From Lutimaribacter degradans (lineage in GTDB: Bacteria; Pseudomonadota; Alphaproteobacteria; Rhodobacterales; Rhodobacteraceae): a stretch of DNA of 62,655 nucleotides. Each line of letters opens with the position of its first letter. The stretch's first letter is position 1. The stretch is from contig NZ_JAMQGO010000014.1 in assembly GCF_023703375.1 (NCBI RefSeq), positions 1 to 62,655 of the forward strand, read 5' to 3'. The notes beneath the pieces are model-generated. The model had not been told where the DNA came from. It was given only the letters and a program-made list of their open reading frames with translations, and made no database searches. Position numbers and translations under genes: made by a program. Below are positions 17,613 through 25,248 of this stretch, piece by piece.

Positions 17613-18863
17613 TCAGGGGTCAACCAAACCTCGTTTCTGCAACTGGCCCAAAAGCTTTGCCACGTCGTGTTCGACCACTTGCGCAGGTGCGTGGGGGAAG
17701 ACCTTTTCCAACGTCGCGACGATACTGCTGCCGGGTTGGCGTGTTTCCAAAAGAATCCAAACGGCACCGCCCACATGGTTGAGCCTGAAAAAACTTCGCG
17801 TTTCCATCTGCCACAAGAACATGTCTGAACCAATTCGGCGCATCACAACATCTTCCGCGCGGGCGAATTCCTTCCTCAAATCAGCCGGCTCTGCTGCATC
17901 GGCTGGATCATTCATCATCAAGGGCGGCGCCAGGGATTCTTGTAGATCTGGAACGTGGGACTGGCCGAAAGTATCGCGGATAAGTGCTACGGCCTCTTCA
18001 AGATCGGAATATACCAGCGTGAGGCAAACCAGGTTTTCAACGAGCCCCTCAATTCGGTCGTAGTGAGAGTCTGCATCCCCTGGGTCGGCGATGTTCTGCC
18101 GAATCACGAACGCTGCCGCATCGCTTGTGTCGAGTTGATGGAACCGGGCGCGCGCGCCGTCTTTCCGGCACAGGACAACCATTGCAGACAGCGGCGCACT
18201 TGTGCCCAAAGCGGCTTGTTGCGGGTCTGAAACGAATGCGTAGCGATGGTCGTGAATTGTCTTGGCGCGCGCCACATAATCACGGAAACCAGACGAGATA
18301 CCGTCGGGCAAAGGCAGGCGCAAGCGTGGCTGAACCCCAAGCGCCAGCGCCGTTCCGTCCGGTTCGATCGGCAGAATATCGTCGCAGAACAGCGCGCAAT
18401 CCGGCTCGGCGCCCAGCCGGGTGACCAATGTTGACTTGCCAGCCCGGTACGGACCCGTGAAAGCAACAAGTTGGATCCCAATTCGCACAGCACCACAATG
18501 AAGGCCCAGCGTGCCCGGCCTTTCATCAAGATAGGACTGGATAAGATCAGCCACCGCGCCACAGGTGGCCCCGGCCAGGCCGAGCCCTTTCAAAGGGCTT
18601 TCCCCCCACCAGGACTGGAAGCTAAAACGCCCATCAGAGCCGCGCCAAATGGCCGAGTGCGGAGCATCGCGCGTGGTTGCGACTGATTGCAACGCGGGAC
18701 GCCAGCCCGGCATTGTCTTGCGCAGGCTTTCGTGAATCTCGTCGCTCTCTCTCAACTCGACTTCGTGTGAAAGCCCCGCAAAGCTTAATCGGGTTGCGCG
18801 AGAAACCGAAGCGCGCGTTCTGCGCGCTTCGGCTGCGGGTTTGTTCTGTCCGTTTTCGGCCAT
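17613..18863 (-). CDS. HPr-kinase-like and PqqD-like (RRE) fusion protein
   Basis: 416 residues in two parts. The N-terminal about 330 residues resemble HprK-related kinases: a P-loop GPYRAGKST at 137-145 and an acidic pair DD at 161-162 in the expected place. Residues about 337-416 match the PqqD/RiPP recognition element fold (DMFLWQMETRSFFRLN, then VGGAVWILLE). In known systems PqqD-like domains bind peptide leaders, and HprK homologues such as the lasso-peptide kinases phosphorylate Ser in peptide precursors. No signal peptide, so it is cytoplasmic. It follows the Gly/Ser-rich protein gene by 67 bases and has no ECF promoter of its own, so the two are likely co-transcribed. I infer peptide or protein Ser modification. 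Confidence 0.75.
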   Translation of the reverse strand: MAENGQNKPAAEARRTRASVSRATRLSFAGLSHEVELRESDEIHESLRKTMPGWRPALQSVATTRDAPHSAIWRGSDGRFSFQSWWGESPLKGLGLAGATCGAVADLIQSYLDERPGTLGLHCGAVRIGIQLVAFTGPYRAGKSTLVTRLGAEPDCALFCDDILPIEPDGTALALGVQPRLRLPLPDGISSGFRDYVARAKTIHDHRYAFVSDPQQAALGTSAPLSAMVVLCRKDGARARFHQLDTSDAAAFVIRQNIADPGDADSHYDRIEGLVENLVCLTLVYSDLEEAVALIRDTFGQSHVPDLQESLAPPLMMNDPADAAEPADLRKEFARAEDVVMRRIGSDMFLWQMETRSFFRLNHVGGAVWILLETRQPGSSIVATLEKVFPHAPAQVVEHDVAKLLGQLQKRGLVDP

Positions 18864-18930
18864 GTCAGCTTCTCAAGTCAAAATCATTGAGTGACTCACG
18901 CAAGGTCTGGCCAGGCACTGGTTCATGGCC

Positions 18931-19251
18931 TCAGCGGCGACCGCCACCCGACGGGCCCGAGCCGCTGCTGCCACCGAACCCACCTGACGGGCCCGAACCG
19001 CCTGCGAAACCGCCCGACGCGCCCGAAGCGCCGCTGCCGCCAAACCCGCCCGATGCGCCCGATCCACCGGATCCACCGCCCGAGCCACCAGCGCCACCGC
19101 CTGATCCACCGGCACCACCGCCTGATCCGCCCGACGCGTGCGCGGCACCCAGATGCATCATTACCGGCGCCACATAGGCTGCCCCGGTTGCCAATCCGAG
19201 CCGCACCAGCATATGGCGGCGAGAGATGCTTGTTTTCTTATCGTCAGCCAT
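18931..19251 (-). CDS. Gly/Ser-rich exported protein with RR leader
   Basis: 106 residues from ATG 19251, with the strong ribosome-binding site AAAGGAG six bases upstream. Residues 1-39 form a Tat-like leader: SRRHML at 10-15, a hydrophobic stretch, and cleavage after AHA at 37-39. The remaining 67 residues are almost only Gly, Ser and Ala, with three SGGF units (Phe 70, 82, 92) and a terminal RR. The leader and the first Gly-rich segment match the adjacent subtilase residue for residue in register. It has its own ECF-type promoter. It is a possible substrate of the downstream kinase/PqqD fusion. The reading frame is supported by the signal, ribosome-binding site and promoter despite low complexity. 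Confidence 0.75.
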   Translation of the reverse strand: MADDKKTSISRRHMLVRLGLATGAAYVAPVMMHLGAAHASGGSGGGAGGSGGGAGGSGGGSGGSGASGGFGGSGASGASGGFAGGSGPSGGFGGSSGSGPSGGGRR

Positions 19252-19304
19252 CGTTCTACTCCTTTGCGTTTTCTTGCGGTCACTCGCGGTGACCATGTGA
19301 ATAA

Positions 19305-19330
19305 AACGTGGTGCTACCCCCTTTTATTCC
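19305..19330 (-). promoter_or_regulatory. ECF-type promoter of the Gly/Ser-rich protein gene
   Basis: On the minus strand GGAATA (from 19330) and CGTT (19308-19305) are separated by 16 bases. The same two elements precede the subtilase and the ECF sigma gene. The -35 element overlaps the last codons of the subtilase. The start codon lies about 54 bases downstream of CGTT. Confidence 0.65.
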
Positions 19331-20676
19331 CCCGAGGCGGGGAAAAATTCGGCCTCTTCCCCAAAGCATTGCCCAGGCGCCGCGACCAGCCCATGCCCGA
19401 ACACGGGGTCATGCCCGTCTTCCCCTAGATCCTTGGCACAACGAGACATTTCCGTGATCGTTTGTTCCAGCGGCAATGCGGGCGCGCGCAGGCGTTGCAC
19501 GGCAAGCGAGGCGGTAACAAACGGTGCGGCATAGGAGGTACCAGACTTGAGGCGCCCGCCCGATACTGACGCCGCGACCCAGACCCGCACGCCCGGGGCT
19601 GCGAAATTGATGTAATGGCCGTGGTTTGCCTGCCGATAGGCCCGTCCAGCATGATCAACAGCAGTGACGGCCAGCACCTTTTCAAACGCGGCCGGATAGG
19701 CCGGTTCTGCCCCGGGCCCGTCATTTCCAGCGGCGGCCACCGTGGCAACGCCCCTTGTGGCCGCTCGGGTGATCAATTCTTCCAGAACAGCGTTGCGGGG
19801 GCCGGAAAAACTCATGTTTATGACGCTGACATCTGCAGCCAGAAGAATGTCCATCGCCTCGGCCAGCGAAAAGATATCGGCTTGTTCACCGTAGTAACCA
19901 CGATGAAATGCCTCGACCGCCACAAGAGATGCATTGGGTAGCAAGCCCGGTACGCGATACTCCAACCGGCCCACCAGCATCGCCGCTATGGCCGTTCCAT
20001 GCTTGCGCCCTGCCGCCGCTCGCCCCCCAAGGTCGGCTTGGTGTACCTTCAGGTTCTGCCCAGCAAGCGCTGGGTGGTCTTGGTTGATACCGGTGTCGAT
20101 CACGCCGATGCGAGGCGCATAGATGCTGGGCCAGCCTGACCAGCCGATCATCTCGTGCGCGGCACATCCATCATCATCGCACAAGAAATCGTCCGGCGTG
20201 TAGACGTGGTTTTCGTCGCTCAGAGCGTCGGGCAAAAGATCGGTCAATTCGTCCAACCCTTCTTCGACAGAGCGGCCCGCAGGAAGGCCAAGCCGGTAAA
20301 GCGTTCCACCAATCGTGTTGTTGGGCGCTTCCCCCAGAACTGTGTAGCCTGCATCGCGCGCTGGCGTCACCGCGACACCGGCGGGCAGGGCCAGAATGAT
20401 TTCCAGATCAGGTGGTGTCGGCGCAGCCTGAACCACCCGCCGCCTGTTGCTCCGGGGGTCCGGGCGACTACGGTTGTTGCCCCAGATATTTCGGGCACCG
20501 CCGCCCGAACCACCACCCCCGGTGCCAGCCCCACCAGCGCCGCCGCCAGAGCCGCCGGAAGCATGCGCCATACCCAAATGCGTCAGCGCAGGCGCGGTAT
20601 AGGCCGTTGCACCAGCCAGGCCGATACGCGTTAAAAGCTTTCGGCGGGTCATGTCCGGATGGTCATCCTCGGGCAT
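19324..20676 (-). CDS. Subtilisin-family (S8) serine protease with RR leader and Gly-rich spacer
   Basis: 450 residues from ATG 20676, with AAGGAG upstream. Residues 10-39 are a Tat-like leader (TRRKLL, cleavage after AHA 37-39), followed by a Gly-rich spacer 40-61 and a propeptide-like region at about 88-160. The catalytic triad is Asp194 in VIDTGI, His226 in KHGTAIA and Ser381 in SGTSYAAP; oxyanion Asn318 is in AAAGNDG. A Cys pair (166/171) precedes the catalytic domain. It is an active exported protease by all motifs. It is transcribed divergently from the ECF sigma gene from a GGAATA/CGTT promoter. A role in processing the neighbouring Gly/Ser-rich protein or in regulated anti-sigma cleavage is inferred only. 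Confidence 0.88.
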   Translation of the reverse strand: MPEDDHPDMTRRKLLTRIGLAGATAYTAPALTHLGMAHASGGSGGGAGGAGTGGGGSGGGARNIWGNNRSRPDPRSNRRRVVQAAPTPPDLEIILALPAGVAVTPARDAGYTVLGEAPNNTIGGTLYRLGLPAGRSVEEGLDELTDLLPDALSDENHVYTPDDFLCDDDGCAAHEMIGWSGWPSIYAPRIGVIDTGINQDHPALAGQNLKVHQADLGGRAAAGRKHGTAIAAMLVGRLEYRVPGLLPNASLVAVEAFHRGYYGEQADIFSLAEAMDILLAADVSVINMSFSGPRNAVLEELITRAATRGVATVAAAGNDGPGAEPAYPAAFEKVLAVTAVDHAGRAYRQANHGHYINFAAPGVRVWVAASVSGGRLKSGTSYAAPFVTASLAVQRLRAPALPLEQTITEMSRCAKDLGEDGHDPVFGHGLVAAPGQCFGEEAEFFPASGE

Positions 20677-20709
20677 CGGTCTAAGGCTCCTTCATGCAAC
20701 AAGGCACAA

Positions 20710-20725
20710 GTGTATGTTCATACAC
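20710..20725. promoter_or_regulatory. Palindrome at subtilase transcription start
   Basis: GTGTATGTTCATACAC has seven-base arms around TT and lies immediately downstream of the subtilase CGTT element, where transcription should begin. It could be a repressor operator or a 5' UTR hairpin 33 bases before the start codon. Confidence 0.45.
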
Positions 20726-20751
20726 AACGACAAGGGTGAGCATTCTATTCC
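20726..20751 (-). promoter_or_regulatory. ECF-type promoter of the subtilase gene
   Basis: On the minus strand GGAATA starts at 20751 and CGTT is at 20729-20726, with 16 bases between. It is identical in both elements and spacing to the promoter at 19305-19330. It faces away from the sigma gene. Confidence 0.65.
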
Positions 20752-20783
20752 AGATCATCCAGAAGTTTTCTGATCACGTTTTC

Positions 20784-20808
20784 GGAATAATTCCGGTCGG
20801 GAACCGTT
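20784..20808 (+). promoter_or_regulatory. ECF-type autoregulatory promoter of the sigma gene
   Basis: GGAATA at 20784-20789 and CGTT at 20805-20808 are separated by 15 bases, one fewer than in the two minus-strand copies. The sigma start is 53 bases downstream. A self-controlled ECF promoter upstream of its own gene is the usual arrangement. Confidence 0.6.
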
Positions 20809-20860
20809 TTCCTTGATGTGACCAGTTTGACCCCGCGCAGCCCCACGAGGAAGACAAAAC

Positions 20861-21394
20861 GTGACGGACCAGTTGAAACAGCAGATCATTGAATTGCTCC
20901 CGCGTTTGCGAGCATTCGCCCGATCCCTGGCGCCAAGCTGGGACGAGGCCGACGATCTGGTGCAGCAGACTGTCGAGAAAGGGTTGGGCAATCTTTCGAG
21001 TTTCGCTTCGGGCACCCGGCTGGACAGTTGGTTGTTTCGCATCATGCGCAACACCTGGATTGACCAATACAGGGCCGCGCGCCCGGTTGTGGCCATCGAC
21101 GATGCCGCCGCATCCCACCCCTTGGTCGGTGAAGACGGGCGGAAGGTTACCGAGGCACGTCTGGAGCTGTCACGGGTGCGCGCCGCGATGGACAGGCTCC
21201 CACCGGACCAACGCGCCGTATTGATGTTGGTCTGCGTAGAGGGGATGCGATACCGCGAGGCCGCAGAGGCACTGGATATCCCGAACGGCACGGTGATGAG
21301 CCGATTGGCCCGAGCCCGGACCGCGCTGGCGGAAGAGCTGGGGATGACCCAAACACCGCGCGCGAAACAGGAGAAGCGCAATGAGCGACCCTAG
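20861..21394 (+). CDS. ECF-family RNA polymerase sigma factor
   Basis: 177 residues from a GTG at 20861 with GAGGAAG upstream. Region 2 spans about 12-78 (ARSLAPSWDEADDLVQQTVE; LDSWLFRIMRNTWID) and region 4 about 112-165 (LPPDQRAVLMLVCVEGMRYREAAEALDIP is the helix-turn-helix block). It is short with no extra domains. It overlaps the next gene by 14 bases, which encodes a likely membrane anti-sigma factor. Three promoters with one motif nearby point to itself, the subtilase and the Gly/Ser-rich gene as targets. Confidence 0.92.
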   Translation: MTDQLKQQIIELLPRLRAFARSLAPSWDEADDLVQQTVEKGLGNLSSFASGTRLDSWLFRIMRNTWIDQYRAARPVVAIDDAAASHPLVGEDGRKVTEARLELSRVRAAMDRLPPDQRAVLMLVCVEGMRYREAAEALDIPNGTVMSRLARARTALAEELGMTQTPRAKQEKRNERP

Positions 21395-22094
21395 AGAAAA
21401 CAGCGTGAGCGATGACATGTTGATGGCCCTTGCCGATGGCGAACTTGAACCCGAGCAGGCCGACGCCCTGCGGGCCAGGATCGAAAATGATCCTGCGCTC
21501 GCTGCCCGTTACGCCGTCTTCACCGAAACTGCGAATGCACTGCGCGCGGCTTACACGCAGGACGGCGTGCCGGATCGCCTGGTCAAGGCTGTTCTTGCAA
21601 CGCCCGCCGCCACGGACAAGCCCGCGACCAAGACGGCAAACAACATTCTCCCGGTCCTGCCGCGCGTCGCCTGGCCGCTTGCCCTTGCCGCGACGCTGGC
21701 GGCGGGCGTCGGGTTGGGTTGGGGGCTGAGATCCCCCGACGGTCCGGCTGGCACGCCGGGGCTTGCCGACGTGGCCCGAACGGTGTCGGATGTCCCAACC
21801 GGGCAGACATATGACGTGGCGGGGTTCGGGACAGCGCGTGTTCTGGGCACCTTCGACACCGAGCAAGGTCTGTGCCGCCTGATCGCCGTTTCCCCTGCAT
21901 CCGACCCTGCCGGTCGCTTCTTGGCTTGCCGCAAGGGCGGGGATTGGCGCATTGCGATCAGCGTGACCGACGGCCCTGACAGCGGGTTCACACCTGCGTC
22001 AGACGTGGCGACCGAGGTGATCGACGATTTTCTTAGCGCGATCGGCGCTGGCCGCGCACTCACCGTCGAGGCTGAAGCAAGCGCACTGCGCTGA
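21381..22094 (+). CDS. Membrane anti-sigma factor
   Basis: 237 residues. The N-terminal about 70 residues have the helical anti-sigma look (DDMLMALADGELEPEQADAL) but lack the HxxxCxxC zinc motif. One transmembrane helix lies at 95-116, followed by a periplasmic domain of about 120 residues with two Cys (CRL and LACR) that could form a disulphide. Overlap with the sigma gene gives coupled synthesis. The topology suggests an envelope signal releases the sigma factor. Whether the nearby exported subtilase takes part in that release is open. Confidence 0.85.
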   Translation: MSDPRENSVSDDMLMALADGELEPEQADALRARIENDPALAARYAVFTETANALRAAYTQDGVPDRLVKAVLATPAATDKPATKTANNILPVLPRVAWPLALAATLAAGVGLGWGLRSPDGPAGTPGLADVARTVSDVPTGQTYDVAGFGTARVLGTFDTEQGLCRLIAVSPASDPAGRFLACRKGGDWRIAISVTDGPDSGFTPASDVATEVIDDFLSAIGAGRALTVEAEASALR

Positions 22095-22098
22095 CTGG

Positions 22099-22114
22099 GT
22101 TTCCAAAAGGAAAC
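22099..22114 (+). terminator. Short hairpin after the anti-sigma gene
   Basis: GTTTCC and GGAAAC flank AAAA five bases after the anti-sigma stop. It is a weak stem with no T-run, possibly the end of the sigma operon. The following 263 bases up to 22377 hold nothing I recognise. Confidence 0.4.
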
Positions 22115-22377
22115 GAACGGTAGGCGGGTTGCGCCGCCATGCTTGGCAAGACCGCCCTGTGTTCCCGTCATATACAAGGCCGCCGACCTTCAAAGCCGAC
22201 CGAAAGGCGACGTCCGTGCCCCAATCCTCTCGCTCGATGCACGAAGAATGGGGCACGATATCTGCGATATGATCCTGTGGCTTGTAAAGTCGAGCCGGGC
22301 AACCTCCAGACGTGGGGGCCGGCGCCAATAGGATGTTGCAGGAGGATCGCCGGAGGCATCGGGGGATTACGCCCCAC

Positions 22378-23385
22378 TCAGGCGGCGACAGGGCCTTTTG
22401 ATAGATCGGTTAGAACCTCCGCCGCGATTTCGAAAGACCGGACTCGCGCCGTGTGGTCATGGATCATGCCGGTCACCATCAGTTCATCGGGCTGAAATGC
22501 GTCGATGATCCCGCCCAGATGTTCTTTGACCTTTGCAGCCGAGCCGGTGGCGGAACATGACAGTGCCTGCTGCACCTGCGCCATGATCGGCGCCGGTATC
22601 TCCCGGTCCACATCATGGGTCGGAAAGGGCAGCTTGCCGGGTCGGCCGGTTCTGAGGCGCGCAAAGGCGAGGAGTTGCGAGGATCGCAAATACGCCGCCT
22701 CGGCATCGGTTGGCGCCGCGCAAACCCCGGCCGCCATCATCACGTAGGGTTTGTCCAGCCGGTCCGATGGCCGGAACGTGCTGCGGTACACGGCCAGCGC
22801 CTCTTCCAGCATGGCCGGCGCGAAGTGTGATGCAAAGGCATAGGGCAGCCCGAGGAAGGCGGCCAACTGCGCGCCATACAGGCTGGAGCCCAGGATCCAG
22901 ACCGGAACATGGGTGCCCTCTCCGGGGATGGCGCGCACGGGAGTTCCGTCCGAGCTGTCTCCGAAATAGCCAATCAACTCCTGCACATCCTGGGGGAAGC
23001 TGTCCTCGGGTGCCATGTGACGACGCAGCGCCCGGGCCGTCGCCATATCCGTGCCGGGTGCCCGGCCCAGACCCAGATCGATCCGTCCCGGATAGAGCGT
23101 GGCCAGGGTTCCGAACTGTTCGGCAATGACAAGCGGCGCATGGTTGGGAAGCATGATACCACCCGCACCGACCCGCATGGTAGAGGTTGCCGAGGCCACG
23201 TGCCCGATCACCAGGGCGGTGGCCGCGCTGGCAATGCCGGGCATGTTGTGATGCTCGGCCAGCCAGTAGCGGTGATAGCCCGACCGCTCGGCGGCACGGG
23301 CAAGGTCGACTGTCGCGGCCAGCGCATCGGTCGCGGTCTTGCCTTCGGGTATGGGCGACAGGTCGAGAAGCGAGAATTTCTGCAT
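22378..23385 (-). CDS. LLM-class flavin-dependent oxidoreductase
   Basis: 335 residues from ATG 23385, with AAAGGAGA upstream; the longer frame to 23619 lacks a ribosome-binding site. It has the luciferase-like barrel features: the start [24 protein letters not shown] near 40, [11 protein letters not shown] near 80 and [13 protein letters not shown] near 105. This group (type-2 luciferase-like, bacterial luciferase subfold) uses reduced FMN or F420, and substrates cannot be predicted. It stands alone with no flavin reductase beside it. Confidence 0.88.
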   Translation of the reverse strand: MQKFSLLDLSPIPEGKTATDALAATVDLARAAERSGYHRYWLAEHHNMPGIASAATALVIGHVASATSTMRVGAGGIMLPNHAPLVIAEQFGTLATLYPGRIDLGLGRAPGTDMATARALRRHMAPEDSFPQDVQELIGYFGDSSDGTPVRAIPGEGTHVPVWILGSSLYGAQLAAFLGLPYAFASHFAPAMLEEALAVYRSTFRPSDRLDKPYVMMAAGVCAAPTDAEAAYLRSSQLLAFARLRTGRPGKLPFPTHDVDREIPAPIMAQVQQALSCSATGSAAKVKEHLGGIIDAFQPDELMVTGMIHDHTARVRSFEIAAEVLTDLSKGPVAA

Positions 23386-23739
23386 GGCGCTCTCCTTTGG
23401 ATAACAGCTAATCATCCCAAGCGGTCGGGCCAAGCCCTTATCGGTTTGCCCCTGCGCGGCGGCGCAAGCTACGCGACATGTGCCGTTGGCACGGCGCACG
23501 AGTGCGGCCTGGGTGTATCGGTCAACAAATATGCAATGGGGCAAGGTATCTGCGCCGCGCTGTTCGCGCCCATGGGAAGCATAAAGGCCAGCCGAGATGG
23601 CCACCTTTCGATACATCAACGGCTTCTACGTTCCGCGCGGCAGGCGAAAAGCATCGGGCAGGAAAAGCCCTGCCGCCTTCGAACGGAAGATGGCCGAAGC
23701 ACTTGGATCGGCTCAAACAGGCGACAGGTCCATCTTGTG
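23386..23739. other. Gene-poor stretch upstream of the LLM gene
   Basis: 354 bases. The only thing of note is a possible 57-codon frame from ATG 23597 to 23770 on the plus strand ([18 protein letters not shown], basic), which runs over the end of the glycosidase gene and has a poor ribosome-binding site. I do not count it as a gene. No repeats or RNA were seen. Confidence 0.4.
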
Positions 23740-25248
23740 TCAGTTGCGGATAGTCAGTTCGAGCACCTGATACGGCAAAAGCCTGACATTGATCTGCGGG
23801 TCGGCGAAAACCTGGTCAGTCAAAAGAGCTCGCGTATCGTGCTCGGTCAGGTAATAGGGCCTGCCGTCGATTTCCACGGACACGTCCGGCTGCATACCCT
23901 GTCCGGGGACGTAGCTCTGGCCGTCGGACGTGGCCGGGTCATAGCCGACCACCACTCCGGTGGCGGACTTGAAGTCAGGTGCCACGTCCCTGAGATCAAA
24001 TTCAAGTTCGACCGGCTCAAGTGAATGACTGCCAATATAGAGCACGATCTCTCCATCGCCCTCATAGGCGGCGATATCGCTTGTTTCAGGCAGGTTTTCC
24101 AGGTCGAGCCTCAAAAGCTCCTTGCCCGGCAGGCTCTTCGCCATGAGGTCGAACATGGCGCCGCGCACGTTCTCGATTACCCGTCCTTGATCGTCCGTCA
24201 GCACGCTGCCACTGTCGAAACTGCCGCCGATATCATTGGTGGTGTTGTGATTGATCGGCCAGACATGCGCCGTATCGACCCCCATTTCGACCATGTTTTC
24301 CACCATCTCCGTCAAGAGCGGCAGGCTTTGAACACCAGTGCGGACATCGTTGTTCGCCTTGATGTTCCATTCAGTGATGTAAAGATCGAGATCGCGACCG
24401 AACCGATCACTCCACACTTCGAAGTCTTTATCTATATGCCGCACTTCCGTGGATTGGCCATCAAACGGAAACGGGGAATCGTTCCAGTAGTAATGTTCGA
24501 CCACCCCATCCACATTCGCGCGCGATTCTTCGCTCAGTTGGTCTATGATCGCGTTGTTGGCATCGGTGACGCGCGTCAAATACCCACGATCATCGACGCT
24601 GGCGTGAAACTCTGACTCGGCGTTCGGTGTCGCCATCTGGACAAGAATATCAGGATCACCCTGATCCGCGGATGCAATGCCTTGCGCCAGCGCATCTATC
24701 GCGATGTCTGCCTTTTGGCCGTACTCTGTCTCGCCCATATAAGACCAATATTCATTGCCGATCTCAAAGGCGTCTATCTTGTCGCCATAGTCATTCATCA
24801 CCTTTTCGGTCCAATCTGCCAGCCCCTTGCCGTACTCTTCGACAGAGGAACCTGCAGTCGGGATGACAAGCGTGACGCCGCCTTCGATATTGTCCAGGAA
24901 ATCAGTCAACTCTGGACGGAGGGAACCATCCTCGCCCAGTTGCGTGATATCCAGAAAGTCTATGCCATCGACGCCGTCGGGTTCTGCCTGGCCTCCTGGA
25001 TAGCGGAGATTTTCCAACTCAAACGCTTCGATAGAACCATGCAGCGTTTCAGTCGGTGTCCCTTTGTCGGTATTTATGCTGTAGACGGCGTTTGCCCCGA
25101 ACAGATCATCCGATACGAATTGCCCGGTGCGCGTCACATTGGGATCAGGATCGGGATCATCATCATGATCCTCTTCAACGGTTTCCGCATCGTCAGAGCC
25201 CGACCCAATCATGCCAATGAGCGGGAGCAGCAATAAAAAAAGATACAT
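23740..25248 (-). CDS. Membrane-anchored clan-A glycoside hydrolase
   Basis: 502 residues from ATG 25248; a TTG one codon earlier sits at better distance from AAGGA and may be used. The N-terminus is a short hydrophobic anchor (LFLLLLPLIGMIG) followed by an acidic Asp-rich linker. A (beta/alpha)8 domain then holds ENLRYPGG near 80, the acid/base Glu in FEIGNEYW (about 166) and the nucleophile Glu in YITEWN (about 293). The roughly 127-residue spacing fits clan GH-A families such as GH39, GH51 or GH79. A beta domain of about 130 residues closes the protein. It probably acts on a polysaccharide at the cell surface. The exact family is unassigned. Confidence 0.75.
   Translation of the reverse strand: MYLFLLLLPLIGMIGSGSDDAETVEEDHDDDPDPDPNVTRTGQFVSDDLFGANAVYSINTDKGTPTETLHGSIEAFELENLRYPGGQAEPDGVDGIDFLDITQLGEDGSLRPELTDFLDNIEGGVTLVIPTAGSSVEEYGKGLADWTEKVMNDYGDKIDAFEIGNEYWSYMGETEYGQKADIAIDALAQGIASADQGDPDILVQMATPNAESEFHASVDDRGYLTRVTDANNAIIDQLSEESRANVDGVVEHYYWNDSPFPFDGQSTEVRHIDKDFEVWSDRFGRDLDLYITEWNIKANNDVRTGVQSLPLLTEMVENMVEMGVDTAHVWPINHNTTNDIGGSFDSGSVLTDDQGRVIENVRGAMFDLMAKSLPGKELLRLDLENLPETSDIAAYEGDGEIVLYIGSHSLEPVELEFDLRDVAPDFKSATGVVVGYDPATSDGQSYVPGQGMQPDVSVEIDGRPYYLTEHDTRALLTDQVFADPQINVRLLPYQVLELTIRN

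Noticed and set aside
17613..20676. A lasso-peptide biosynthesis cluster
   Set aside because: A kinase and a PqqD-like domain are present, but no transglutaminase-like protease, asparagine-synthetase-like cyclase or precursor with a lasso core is nearby.
19324..20676. Gly/Ser-rich region as an assembly or frameshift artefact
   Set aside because: The subtilase and the small protein have separate ribosome-binding sites, promoters and in-register leaders, and the subtilase triad is intact.
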